The position numbers and the translations under genes are program-made. Positions 16,636 through 25,119 of a stretch of DNA of 29,475 nt are shown here, one piece after another. Source of the DNA: JAUWPO01 sp965603285 (GTDB taxonomy: Bacteria; Chloroflexota; Anaerolineae; Anaerolineales; UBA4823); assembly GCA_965603285.1 (NCBI GenBank), contig CBFDCK010000025.1:1-29475 (forward strand). Direction: 5' to 3'. How positions within the stretch are numbered: the stretch's first letter is position 1; each line of letters begins with the position of its first letter. A model generated the notes under the pieces. It ran no database searches. It was given only the letters and a program-made list of their open reading frames with translations, and was not told the origin of the DNA.

Positions 16636-17106
16636 TCAGAGAGGTGGTGATGCGATTTCACATCCTAATAGCACCAGGATTTCTGCCTGCGCAGCTCTCA
16701 TCCCGGATTTTCCTTGCTCTTCGACGTGATCATATCCCGATAAGTGTAAAACACCATGCACGACCAGAAGCTGCAGTTCTGCTTCAACAGGATGACCCCC
16801 CGCTTCAGCCTGTGCTTGAGCGCGCGGATATGAAATGACCACATCACCCAGGTAAAGACGATTTGAATCGGGATCGGTGTCACCTGACGGAAATGAGAGC
16901 ACGTCGGTCGGTGCATCAATTCCTCTATACTGCTTATTTAGCTCGTGTATTTGTGCGTCGTCCGTCAAAATGATCGTTATATCCACATCCATGTCGCCTC
17001 CGATATAATCCATTACCTCTCGGGCAGCACGTTGGAGCAGCACAGGATCAATTAGAAGACCAAAATCGATGGAAGCTAATTCTTCTGCGATTTGTATAAC
17101 GATCAT
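16636..17106 (-). CDS. ybeY: rRNA maturation endoribonuclease YbeY
   Basis: The 156-residue protein carries the UPF0054 zinc motif HGVLHLSGYDH (H117, H121, H127). Upstream are the conserved LNKQYRGIDAPTDVLSFP and YLGDVVIS blocks. YbeY is a single-strand endoribonuclease linked to 16S rRNA 3'-end maturation and ribosome quality control. It begins 9 nt after the stop of the 7TMR-HD phosphohydrolase gene, the same neighbour order as in Firmicutes (pgpH-ybeY-dgkA). Confidence 0.96.
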   Translation of the reverse strand: MIVIQIAEELASIDFGLLIDPVLLQRAAREVMDYIGGDMDVDITIILTDDAQIHELNKQYRGIDAPTDVLSFPSGDTDPDSNRLYLGDVVISYPRAQAQAEAGGHPVEAELQLLVVHGVLHLSGYDHVEEQGKSGMRAAQAEILVLLGCEIASPPL

Positions 17107-17115
17107 CGCGTTAAT

Positions 17116-19293
17116 TTATGGTATAGACGAAGGTGTGTCGACAGACATATCCACCTGCACATCCGAATCCCCCTCTGAAATGCGGTCCGTTAGTGGTGTT
17201 GTGACTGGTTCTGACGAAGCATCCTTACTAAGCTGTGGATATTTCACACGTGGATGATACAAGCCTTTAAGGGTCCCTGTAAACGAATCGACAATCACAT
17301 TGATCTCACGTAAAGTCAAATCCGTATCGTCCAACTGATTCCAGGTGACCCGGTCTTCAACCACACCTTGGATTAATTCCCGCAGTTCGTCTTCATCCAC
17401 AGGTCTTTCGGCGCGTACGCGTGCTTCACTACCGTCTGCCATCATCACAATCGCGGTCTCGCGACTTTGAGGTCGCGGCCCCGGATAGCGAAATTGATCC
17501 TCATCCACAGTCTCTTCGTTACCATCGGCAGCATCTATCGCCCGGACATACTGGTAGCGTGTGATCATTGTGCCGTGGTGTTCAGCGATGAAATCTACAA
17601 TGCGACCGGGCAAACGGTATTTGCGAGCCAGGTCAAGTCCATCAGGCACATGGCGAATAATCGCCGCGGAACTGGTTGCGGAATCCAATTTATCATGAGG
17701 GTTGGGAAATCCCGGCGGTTGATTCTCAATAAAGAAAATGGGGTTGCGCAATTTACCCACATCGTGATAAAGGGCACCCACACGGGTCAGCAACGGATTC
17801 GCATCGATACGCTCGGCGGCTTGCTCAGCCATATTAGCGACTTGCAGCGAGTGTTGGTATGTCCCAGGAGCGGTATTCAGAAGACGCTGCAGCAGCGGGT
17901 GATCAGGTCGCGTGAGATCCATGAGCTGCATCGGCGTGGTCATACCCAGGAACTGCGCCAGGAAAAACTGCAGCAGCAGAGCGATACTGGCTGAGGCCAA
18001 CCCGTTGAAAATTGCGGCACCAGTCAGCGTAGCAACTCCGAGCCAATCCGTGGTCGGCAAAGGCAGGCGATATGCAAGGATAATGATCGAGCCCGCAAGG
18101 GCAACCGCTGCGCCCGCCTTAAAAAATGAAACAATCCGGCGTGCCCTCCCCAAAGCCAACACCCCAAACAGGCTTCCCAATACGTAATACAGGGTCAGAT
18201 CCAAAGCGTTCGGTAGCCCAAAAGCGACCAAAATCGCCAGGGGCACCGCAGTGATCATCGCCAACTCTGCACCGAACAAAGCCGCAACCGTTAGACCATA
18301 AGCGGCAACAGGAAACGCATAGGGAATTACCGTATGAGATGGGATCGTTAACCGGGCGCTGAATAATGTCACCAGGAATAAAACCACAATCATTGTAATA
18401 CTGCGTCCAAATTGGGGTGATAGTGCCTTCTGACGGCTCAGATACAAAGTAGTAATCACGGTGATCAGCAGAACGATGACGACTGCACTTAACAGGTTCT
18501 GCCATTTAGGTTGCGGCTGGATGAGCTTAAGCTGCTCCAGCGCCTCCACATCGGATTCGCCGAGTATCTGGCCTCGTAAAGCGACAGTTTGACCGACGGC
18601 GTAGGACCGGCTAACCGGAGTCACCGAATCACGAGCTTCCTGTCGAGCAGTTTCCGTTAATACTTCGCTGTATTCGCTGTTTGGTGCAATGAAAGCTGAG
18701 GCCAGTTCAGCCACAATGTCAGCTTGCGCCTCCGGCAATGAAAGGCTCACCAAAGCTGGTACGCTCGCCCTGGCTCCATCCAATCTCTCGGGGCGGATCG
18801 CGCTTCTCATCACCCTTTCCAGTACTATAATCGCTTCTTGTTGGATCGCCTGCCAGCGGGTATCCGTGAGTCCAAGGACGGTGTCAGCCGTATCCGGGCT
18901 GAGCTGAACGTCGCTCAAGGCAGCTAGATCATTATTTTTTTCTTGCGGAGAGGCAAACTCATCCGCCCGCACACTGGTGATATAAGCCAGCGAATTACGC
19001 AAGCGCTCCAACTGCGTTCGCGCCACGATTGTGCCCGTAGAAGTATAAATCGGCAGCACCGCCCGCTCTGCTACCTCTCTCCTCTGTTCTGTCAGGACTT
19101 CGCTATCGTAGGTGATTGGCTCCGGTGCGCGGTAATCCTGGGTGGCTACATCACCGGGTAGTGGGGGTGGCGACAGAGCGCGCGAAAGCGTTGGGATCAG
19201 CAGCGCCAACAGCGCTAACCCGCTGCCGATCAACACAAGCAGCCCAAGAAATACCTTGTTTGGAGCAGATTCACTTGCAGAATTATTTGCCAT
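17116..19293 (-). CDS. 7TMR-HD family phosphohydrolase (PgpH-like, probable c-di-AMP phosphodiesterase)
   Basis: In this 725-residue protein a first membrane segment (residues 14-36) is followed by a large extracytoplasmic domain (about 45-262). A block of about seven membrane helices spans 266-455. A cytoplasmic HD domain follows, with TYQHSLQVANMAEQ (H481), ALYHDVGKL (H510, D511), ENQ, and FIAEHHGT (H572, H573). This is the layout of PgpH, which breaks down cyclic di-AMP in Listeria and other Gram-positives; the same activity here is inferred. The ~80-residue tail after the HD domain is acidic and Ser/Thr-rich. It lies 70 nt after yqeY and 9 nt before ybeY. Confidence 0.92.
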   Translation of the reverse strand: MANNSASESAPNKVFLGLLVLIGSGLALLALLIPTLSRALSPPPLPGDVATQDYRAPEPITYDSEVLTEQRREVAERAVLPIYTSTGTIVARTQLERLRNSLAYITSVRADEFASPQEKNNDLAALSDVQLSPDTADTVLGLTDTRWQAIQQEAIIVLERVMRSAIRPERLDGARASVPALVSLSLPEAQADIVAELASAFIAPNSEYSEVLTETARQEARDSVTPVSRSYAVGQTVALRGQILGESDVEALEQLKLIQPQPKWQNLLSAVVIVLLITVITTLYLSRQKALSPQFGRSITMIVVLFLVTLFSARLTIPSHTVIPYAFPVAAYGLTVAALFGAELAMITAVPLAILVAFGLPNALDLTLYYVLGSLFGVLALGRARRIVSFFKAGAAVALAGSIIILAYRLPLPTTDWLGVATLTGAAIFNGLASASIALLLQFFLAQFLGMTTPMQLMDLTRPDHPLLQRLLNTAPGTYQHSLQVANMAEQAAERIDANPLLTRVGALYHDVGKLRNPIFFIENQPPGFPNPHDKLDSATSSAAIIRHVPDGLDLARKYRLPGRIVDFIAEHHGTMITRYQYVRAIDAADGNEETVDEDQFRYPGPRPQSRETAIVMMADGSEARVRAERPVDEDELRELIQGVVEDRVTWNQLDDTDLTLREINVIVDSFTGTLKGLYHPRVKYPQLSKDASSEPVTTPLTDRISEGDSDVQVDMSVDTPSSIP

Positions 19294-19363
19294 TGCTAAA
19301 GATATTTTGTTGCAAGTTCCCCTCCACCACGGGAGATTTCAAACCATTGAAACTTGTGGTTTA

Positions 19364-19810
19364 TTACTGTTGTAAAAGCTTGCGTACAACCTGGCTGGCT
19401 TCTTGACCAGTAGCCCGACCCTGCAAACGCGGCACGAGGACCTTCATAACCTGTCCCATTTCACGCGGGCTCGCAGCTCCCACTTCGTCAATCACCTGCT
19501 GTGCCAATTCTTCCAGTTCTACTTCGGTCATTGGTTGGGGCAGATATTTCTCCAGGACCTCGATTTCTGCCACAGCCTCGGCTTCCAGGTCCGGACGGTT
19601 GGCTTGACGGGCTTCCTCGAATGCTTCCCCGCAAGCCTTGACCTCCTTCTGAAGGATCGCCAGGACGGCGTTTTCATCCAGTTCGCCGCGTTTCTCAACT
19701 TCAGCTAACTTGATGGAGGTCAGCGCCATGCGTAGGGTTCGCTTGCGCAGGTCGTCGTTGGCCTTCATAGCCTTTTTTAGGTCATCTTGAAGTTCAGTTT
19801 TAGTGCTCAT
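19364..19810 (-). CDS. yqeY: GatB/YqeY domain-containing protein
   Basis: The protein has about 148 residues. The sequence ELQDDLKKAMKANDDLRKRTLRMAL opens the domain, and YLPQPMTEVELEEL, ASPREMGQVMKVL and ATGQEASQVVRKLL close it, as in YqeY. The domain resembles the tail of GatB and is thought to bind tRNA, but its task as a free protein is not settled. I start at ATG 19810 (MSTKTEL). An in-frame ATG at 19828 lies within or before the -10 region and is unlikely. It is the first gene of the minus-strand cluster that runs to the uracil-DNA glycosylase. Confidence 0.92.
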   Translation of the reverse strand: MSTKTELQDDLKKAMKANDDLRKRTLRMALTSIKLAEVEKRGELDENAVLAILQKEVKACGEAFEEARQANRPDLEAEAVAEIEVLEKYLPQPMTEVELEELAQQVIDEVGAASPREMGQVMKVLVPRLQGRATGQEASQVVRKLLQQ

Positions 19811-19817
19811 GGATCCC

Positions 19818-19823
19818 ATTATA
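19818..19823 (-). promoter_or_regulatory. -10 element placing the yqeY start at or near the transcript 5' end
   Basis: TATAAT on the minus strand ends only 7 nt before the ATG at 19810, and there is no Shine-Dalgarno sequence in between. A transcript starting the usual 6-8 nt after the hexamer would begin at or beside the ATG, meaning a leaderless mRNA. TTGTCA lies nearby but with too short a spacer to be its -35. Confidence 0.5.
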
Positions 19824-19957
19824 CCCATTTTTTTGACAAACCCTGGTCTACATCAATGGGTTATTATCGTGCGATGCACGTAACATTGTTAACAGAGGAT
19901 TGCCATTTAGTAGAGAAAAAGAGCGCGCCAATCTATGTCTGATTCCAGGTCTAACGT

Positions 19958-21244
19958 TTATGGTTCTATCCCCAGCCGCAGAAGTTCGTCAACGCTGGGT
20001 CCAAAATCAGGATGAACTTCGAGGCTCTTCTTGAAATCTTCAATGGCGCCATCATTATCACCCAGTGCCAGTTTCGCTTTAGCGCGCCAGTAATAGCTTT
20101 CCTCCAGGATCGGTTCCGCCATTACCTGGAGCGTGGTAGTCGCCAGTTCAATGACGTCATCGTAGCGACCTGTGTAGTAGTATGCGAAGTAGGGACCGGT
20201 GGAGTACCACATAAGGCGCCAGGGGCGCTTCTCCTCAGGAATCGAGGGGTAATTGGCAAAAGCCGCATCGTAGGCTACAGCAGCGGCGCCATAGTCATTC
20301 AGGAAAATCAAGCTGCTGCCCAGGTTGTAATATGCGAAGAACAGGTCACGACCGCTCAGCGTTTCGGTTTCTTCGGTTGCGCTCTGGGCTGCGTGGCGGT
20401 AGTTAAAGTGCGCGTTTGCCTGCATGTCCAGTATATCCATCACTTGCGCTTCACTCTTTTGCGGATAAGGGATGATATACAGAAAATTGAATGCCCGCCA
20501 CTGCTCCTGCATGTCCTCATAGGAGACCGCATAATCGGGTCCTTTATAGGAGTCTTGAACGTAGAACTCTTTCTTGGCGTCATCATAACCATTGATGACT
20601 TCGTAATGACCCATCCAACCATCGAACTCAGTGCCTTCAAACCCTTTCTCAACAATGACCGGGATGCCGGCTGAGATAAAAGCTTTCAACAGTTCCAAAT
20701 CGCCGCCCACTCGTACTATAACGTTCAGGTCGGTTTCCTCTTTAACAAATGCTTCCATCTCGTAGGGCATAACATTCTTGTCGCGGTCATTCGGTTTTAG
20801 ATAGGCAGCGGTATCGCGCTGGTCGCCTTCCCAGCCCCAATAAGAGAGGCCTGTCGCCAGATTCGCCGGACCGCAGTTGTTCCACATCTGGTAAGCATGC
20901 GTAAACCCGTTCAGGAGTGCTTCCGCCGGGATAGACGTGGGTGTTGGTGTGATCGTCGCAGAAGGAATGGGTGTATCTGTAGCCTCAACCCTGGTTAGCG
21001 ATATCGTTGGTGTCGGAGTGCGCGTGACTGTAAGGACCGGCAGCGAGGGAGTGGTCATCTTACCGCCAGACTTGGGCACGAAGATCGCCTGCTCGGGTGG
21101 GTTGAGGGCGTATATCACATCCGCTTTCAGCGATTCAACCCGCCATTCCAGGCGTTCATAAACCGGCGGCAGTCTGTAAATATAAGCAGAGACCAGGATT
21201 ATCCCCAGGATGACAACCGTAATTATAATGACGCGTTTCAGCAT
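19958..21244 (-). CDS. Membrane-anchored C39-like papain-fold protein with TPR tail (copy 2)
   Basis: In this 428-residue protein an N-terminal membrane segment (about 4-22) is followed by RLPPVYERLEWRV and a Thr/Pro-rich linker (about 63-107). The C39-like (peptidase C39_2) domain follows: catalytic Cys C124 in NNCGPANLA, His H213 in MGHYEVINGYDD and Asp D231 in YVQDSYKGPDY. From about residue 300 there are TPR-like repeats, with YNLGSSLIFLNDYGAAAVAYDAAF, YYWRAKAKLALGDNDGAIEDFKKSLE. The triad is intact, so it may be an active cysteine peptidase outside the cell, with unknown target. It lies 19 nt after a paralogue of the same design. No clear Shine-Dalgarno sequence precedes the start. Confidence 0.85.
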   Translation of the reverse strand: MLKRVIIITVVILGIILVSAYIYRLPPVYERLEWRVESLKADVIYALNPPEQAIFVPKSGGKMTTPSLPVLTVTRTPTPTISLTRVEATDTPIPSATITPTPTSIPAEALLNGFTHAYQMWNNCGPANLATGLSYWGWEGDQRDTAAYLKPNDRDKNVMPYEMEAFVKEETDLNVIVRVGGDLELLKAFISAGIPVIVEKGFEGTEFDGWMGHYEVINGYDDAKKEFYVQDSYKGPDYAVSYEDMQEQWRAFNFLYIIPYPQKSEAQVMDILDMQANAHFNYRHAAQSATEETETLSGRDLFFAYYNLGSSLIFLNDYGAAAVAYDAAFANYPSIPEEKRPWRLMWYSTGPYFAYYYTGRYDDVIELATTTLQVMAEPILEESYYWRAKAKLALGDNDGAIEDFKKSLEVHPDFGPSVDELLRLGIEP

Positions 21245-21263
21245 AGGTGTCTTTTTACTAAAA

Positions 21264-22580
21264 CTAGGGTTCTACTCCCAAGAGGTTCAGTTGGTATAGG
21301 GGTGGACCAAAGCCCTCGTGAAACTCGAGACTCTTGCGGTAGGCTTCGATCGCGCCTGCAGGATCTCCCAGGGCGGCTTTCGCCATTCCCAGCCAATAGT
21401 AGCTTTCCTCCAGGTTCTTATCACTCTGCATGGCGCCCAGAGTGGTTTCTGCCAGGTAAATCACATCCCAATAACGTCCTGCGTAGAAGTAAGCAAAGTA
21501 AGCGCCGGTCTGGTACCACAGCATCCGCCAGGGTCTTTCGGCTTCAGGGATAGTGGGATAGACCGCAAAGGCTTCATCGTATGCTGCAGCGGCGCCAGCG
21601 TAATCCTGCAGCCGCATCAGATTGGTGCCGCGATTGTACCAGGCGAAGTATTGTTCGATGCCCGACAGCGCAACGATCTCATTTGAAGCCTTCGCAGCCG
21701 CGTTCTGGTAGTTGGTCGTCTCGTCGGCGTCCGGTCCCAACAATTCCATCACTTCCGCCTCTTTATCAGGCGGATAAACGATCAAATAGGTATAGTTAAA
21801 AGCCCGCCAACCGTCGATCAATACATCGTAAGGAGCCTTCCAGTCCGGACCAACGTATGAATCCTGGGCGATGAAGTAACCTTCCGAGTCGTCATACCCG
21901 GTCAAGACCTGGTAATGCCCCATCCAGGAATAAACGCCGGACAGGTCATTCAAATAGGTGCCTTTCTCAACCAGCACAGCGTAGCCGGCGGCAATCAAAC
22001 GTTTCAGCAGTTCCAAATCGCCCCCCACCCTGCTGACAACGCGCAGGTCAGTATAATCCTCCACATAATCAGCCAGTTCGTAGGGCATGATATTCTTGTC
22101 GTTTTCGTCGGGTTTCAAGACCTTTCCGACGTCGTTGCGCTCACCATCCCATCCCCAGAAGGTCAACGCCATAGTCAGATTTGCTGGCGCACAGTAGTTT
22201 AACCGCCCGTGCTGGTCGGTATAGCGTACACCGCTGAGAGCAATTTTTTCGGGCAGCGGCGTTATCGTTGCGGTCGGCTCCATAGTAGGTGCGGGTGTAT
22301 GGGCTGTTTGTGGCGCCACATCGACTTGGGTCGCTGTGCTTGTAGGCAACGGATTTGGAGTCGCGGAAGCAGGCGCTGTAATCTGCACCCCAGCCATCTC
22401 TTGTGATTGGGGCACGAAGACAACTTTCCCGGGTGGGTTGATCTTATATTTAACCATCAGGACCAACTCGTCCACCCGCCATGCCAAACGATCATGCACC
22501 GGCGGCAGATAATACGTGAATGCCGACACCAGGCACAGGATAGGAATAACCAGGATTAACAAGCGCCAATATTTTCGCAT
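21264..22580 (-). CDS. Membrane-anchored C39-like papain-fold protein with TPR tail (copy 1)
   Basis: This 438-residue protein has the same order as its neighbour: membrane anchor (residues 5-23), YYLPPVHDRLAWRV, Thr/Pro linker (about 65-110), C39-like domain and TPR tail. The triad is C130 in NYCAPANLTMAL, H222 in MGHYQVLTGYDD and D240 in IAQDSYVGPDW. The block DKNIMPYELADYV matches DKNVMPYEMEAFV in copy 2, and GGDLELLK is shared exactly. It is the first gene of a two-gene unit, behind an extended -10 promoter and a palindrome. The oxyanion residue before the catalytic Cys is Tyr here and Asn in copy 2, so the two may differ in activity. Confidence 0.85.
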   Translation of the reverse strand: MRKYWRLLILVIPILCLVSAFTYYLPPVHDRLAWRVDELVLMVKYKINPPGKVVFVPQSQEMAGVQITAPASATPNPLPTSTATQVDVAPQTAHTPAPTMEPTATITPLPEKIALSGVRYTDQHGRLNYCAPANLTMALTFWGWDGERNDVGKVLKPDENDKNIMPYELADYVEDYTDLRVVSRVGGDLELLKRLIAAGYAVLVEKGTYLNDLSGVYSWMGHYQVLTGYDDSEGYFIAQDSYVGPDWKAPYDVLIDGWRAFNYTYLIVYPPDKEAEVMELLGPDADETTNYQNAAAKASNEIVALSGIEQYFAWYNRGTNLMRLQDYAGAAAAYDEAFAVYPTIPEAERPWRMLWYQTGAYFAYFYAGRYWDVIYLAETTLGAMQSDKNLEESYYWLGMAKAALGDPAGAIEAYRKSLEFHEGFGPPLYQLNLLGVEP

Positions 22581-22600
22581 CGCAACACTAATAGAGAGAT

Positions 22601-22617
22601 CGGAAGTTCAACTTCCG
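22601..22617. promoter_or_regulatory. Perfect 8-bp-arm palindrome in the leader of the C39-like gene pair
   Basis: CGGAAGTTCAACTTCCG has arms of 8 bp around a single central base. It lies 20 nt before the ATG at 22580 and about 30 nt after the candidate -10. The position and symmetry suggest a repressor operator or a hairpin covering the ribosome-binding region. No known regulator site is recognised. Confidence 0.4.
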
Positions 22618-22647
22618 CGGACAAGCACCATTTTTTCAAACGCGCGC

Positions 22648-22656
22648 ATTATAACA
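22648..22656 (-). promoter_or_regulatory. Extended -10 promoter for the C39-like gene pair
   Basis: The minus strand reads TGTTATAAT, a perfect extended -10 (TG-n-TATAAT), about 67 nt before the ATG at 22580. No strong -35 is present, as is usual with extended -10 promoters. The interval from here to the queG stop (22657-22845) shows no gene. Confidence 0.55.
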
Positions 22657-22845
22657 CCCCTAAATGTGTGTTTTTTAATGAGTTTACCAATTTCGTACGA
22701 CATGAACGGCACCGCTTTTTATTGTTTAGAAGCCGCTCATTCATGTATTATATAAAAAAAGATGGCTCCAAAGGAAAAAGGATTCAACAATTAAACAATA
22801 TCCCCCAAAGCAGTTTTTGACTATGTAAGAACTTGTCTTGTAGCT

Positions 22846-24051
22846 TTAGCGAGCAGTGGTATTTGAGAAACTCTTTAAAGCCACTTTAATTTCCTCCAGC
22901 ACGTAAACATCTTCTTCTTTCGAAACGGCCTCTTCCAGCCATGCAACCGCGTTTTCGTCCCCGATACATCCCAGCGCCCAGGCTGCATGACCGCGCACCA
23001 GGGGCTCAGGATCATTGAGCATAGTATGCGCTAATCCGGGCACAGCCTTAGGATTACCGGCATTTCCTAAGGCGACAACCACGTTTCGCAGATAGCCGCG
23101 CCGCTTGGCGCGTTTGACGGGACTTCCCCTGAACTTTAAATTAAATTCTTGTGGGGTAAGCGCCAACTCCTGGACAAGGTCTGGACGGGATACTCCCGAA
23201 CGGGGTGCGAAGGAAGGATCTCCGCCAGACGGCGCGAAGCGCTGGTTCCAGGGACAAACCTGCTGGCACACATCACATCCAAAAACCCAATCCCCTACCA
23301 ACGGGCGTAAATCATGAGGAATGATGCCCTTCAGCTCGATCGTCAGGTACGAGATACAACGCTGGCTGTCAATGGTGCGATCGGGCAGGATGCACCCCGT
23401 CGGGCAAGCTTCGATACAGCGCCTGCAGGAGCCGCAGCGATCATGCTCGAAGGGCTGGTCGGGTTCAATATCCAACCCCAGCAGGATTTCTGCCAGCAGG
23501 AAGTATGACCCCAACGCGGGATTGATCAGGCAGGTGTTCTTACCAATCCAGCCCAATCCAGCCCGTTGTGCCAGGTCGCGTTCCAAGATAGGACCAGTAT
23601 CCGTATACCAACGGTTGGGTACTTTGCCGCCGACCTGCGCCTCGATGAAGGCGACCAATGTCTGCAGGCGCTCAGGTAACACATTATGGTAATCATCGCC
23701 CCAAGCATAGGCAGCTATACAACCTAGAAGTCTCGATTCGCGATCCTCTTTACCATCGTGGGGAGAGATACCCCCCAATGATAGAGATTCTTCGCTGCGC
23801 TCAGAATGGCTTTTGGAATATCTTATACCCAATGACAGGATTGAGCGGCATTCTGGAAGTATCTGGCGTGGGTCAGACCGGCGTTGGCGAGCGCGCTCGG
23901 TCGCCAGATATCCCATCTCGCCGTACCATCCGGCAGCCAGCCAACGATCATAAACCCCGTAATGTGGAGGTGTGTCCGGTGTGGTCACACCTACCAGGTC
24001 AAAACCCAGGCGGTGTGCTTCAGCTTGTACGACCTCTCGGAGCGATCCCAT
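22846..24051 (-). CDS. queG: Epoxyqueuosine reductase
   Basis: The order of parts in this 401-residue protein is that of QueG. An N-terminal cobalamin-binding DUF1730-type domain carries the catalytic region YTDTGPILERDLAQRAGLGWIGKN (Asp near 151). Two [4Fe-4S] motifs follow, CGSCRRCIEACPTGC and GCDVCQQVC. HEAT-like repeats close the protein (about 325-395, VRGHAAWALGCIGDENAVAWL). It reduces epoxyqueuosine to queuosine in the wobble position of tRNAs. An unusual loop at about residues 80-107 contains HSERSEES, the translation of a dispersed repeat. The ATG has AAGGAG upstream. It follows the NBR1-Ig lipoprotein gene by 42 nt. Confidence 0.93.
   Translation of the reverse strand: MGSLREVVQAEAHRLGFDLVGVTTPDTPPHYGVYDRWLAAGWYGEMGYLATERARQRRSDPRQILPECRSILSLGIRYSKSHSERSEESLSLGGISPHDGKEDRESRLLGCIAAYAWGDDYHNVLPERLQTLVAFIEAQVGGKVPNRWYTDTGPILERDLAQRAGLGWIGKNTCLINPALGSYFLLAEILLGLDIEPDQPFEHDRCGSCRRCIEACPTGCILPDRTIDSQRCISYLTIELKGIIPHDLRPLVGDWVFGCDVCQQVCPWNQRFAPSGGDPSFAPRSGVSRPDLVQELALTPQEFNLKFRGSPVKRAKRRGYLRNVVVALGNAGNPKAVPGLAHTMLNDPEPLVRGHAAWALGCIGDENAVAWLEEAVSKEEDVYVLEEIKVALKSFSNTTAR
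23735..23815. repeat. Dispersed-repeat-derived insertion inside queG
   Basis: The minus strand here translates to SHSERSEESLSLGG and on to DGKEDRESR. HSERSEES (codons at 23785-23808) is the well-known translation of the GTCATTCTGAGCG-type dispersed intergenic repeat. The normal QueG has only a short loop at this point, between the LSLGIRY strand and AAYAWGDDYH. The insertion keeps the reading frame. The distal end is degenerate, so the left border is approximate. Confidence 0.65.
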
Positions 24052-24093
24052 ACCCCTCTCCTTAATACGCGAGTCAGGTTCTCGGTGGAGCGC

Positions 24094-25119
24094 TCACTGG
24101 CAGTCCAATTGGAAGTTCACGTGGTTGGATTTCACCTCCTCCGGTCTGCTGAAAATCAGCCGCACCCAACCTTGTATGTCATTGTCGAACTTCAACTCAT
24201 AAACCGCAGTATGCTCGCCCGCCGTCTGGTTACGTGTCACGGGCATAGGCAGCTTGATCTCAAAGGCAAAGTTAGGAGCCACCGCCTCCAACTGGTGCGT
24301 AACTGCAGCGGCATTCTTCAATGTATACCGAGCTGTAAAGGTAAAAGTATGCGGGCAGTTTCCACTAACGTCAGCTTGATCTACAGAAAATACTATGTTC
24401 TCGAAGACGCTGCTGGTTGTGCTGGGATTCGGCGTTGATCCAGGGGATGCTGATTCCGATACCAGGATATCCACCCAAAATGGTTCATCCGCCTCAATCC
24501 CTACTCCGAATAGCTGACCATTTGTATTCTTCAATTTCCAATCCCCCCTATGACTCCCCTCTTCCTGGGGTGCGATCAGGTCGACGGAGATATCGACGGT
24601 CTCACCAGGGGGCACATCGTTGGGTAAAGGAACCGCAGCTGGCGCGCCCATTAACGATCCATCGATGAACACGATCGTATAGGTCCGCGTCCAGGTAGAT
24701 GTGCCGCTGTTCTTCAACCTCCAGGTCTTTACAAAGCTTGCGCCAGGCTGAAATGCAGATCCATCTGGGACTGTCACATCCTCCCCAAACTCTGCCTTAT
24801 CTTCATCGGAAGCTGAGGCGATAGTCGATAGAGGTGTGTTCGTGGAAGTCAGGGTCACGGTGGGAGTCGTCTGGGTACCCACAGGCGGCGGTGTCCTGGT
24901 AGGCGCGACGGAGGTTTTAATGAGCGCACCTGGCGGAGGCGTGGGCATATCCTCGCCCTTACCCAACCTGATCGCCTCGCCGGTTTGGGCTGCTGCAGTG
25001 AAAATCGCGTTCGGATCCGTCGCTGTCGCAATTGGTCCAGGAGCAGCAGGTATTTTGCAGGAAATCAGGGTTGCTGACAGCGAAACCAGCACCACTAATA
25101 AAAAGATTATGCGCTTCAA
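24094..25119 (-). CDS. Lipoprotein with NBR1-type Ig-like domain
   Basis: I start at the TTG at 25119 (about 341 residues). It gives a short basic end plus KRIIFLLVVLVSLSATLISC, a good lipobox (LISC, Cys about 21), and has GGAGGAAAGG upstream. The longer open frame runs back through lipA and is not credible as a start. After DPNAIFTAAAQTGEAI comes a Thr/Pro linker, then the NBR1-like Ig domain (about 130-240) with VPDGSAFQPGASFVKTWRLKN, STWTRTYTIVF and VDISVDLIAPQEEGSHRGDWKLKN. The last ~85 residues are a further beta-rich segment with a Cys pair (SGNCPH and the final LDCQ). The TTG overlaps the lipA stop (TTGA). The role is unknown, likely cell-surface binding. Confidence 0.83.
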   Translation of the reverse strand: MKRIIFLLVVLVSLSATLISCKIPAAPGPIATATDPNAIFTAAAQTGEAIRLGKGEDMPTPPPGALIKTSVAPTRTPPPVGTQTTPTVTLTSTNTPLSTIASASDEDKAEFGEDVTVPDGSAFQPGASFVKTWRLKNSGTSTWTRTYTIVFIDGSLMGAPAAVPLPNDVPPGETVDISVDLIAPQEEGSHRGDWKLKNTNGQLFGVGIEADEPFWVDILVSESASPGSTPNPSTTSSVFENIVFSVDQADVSGNCPHTFTFTARYTLKNAAAVTHQLEAVAPNFAFEIKLPMPVTRNQTAGEHTAVYELKFDNDIQGWVRLIFSRPEEVKSNHVNFQLDCQ

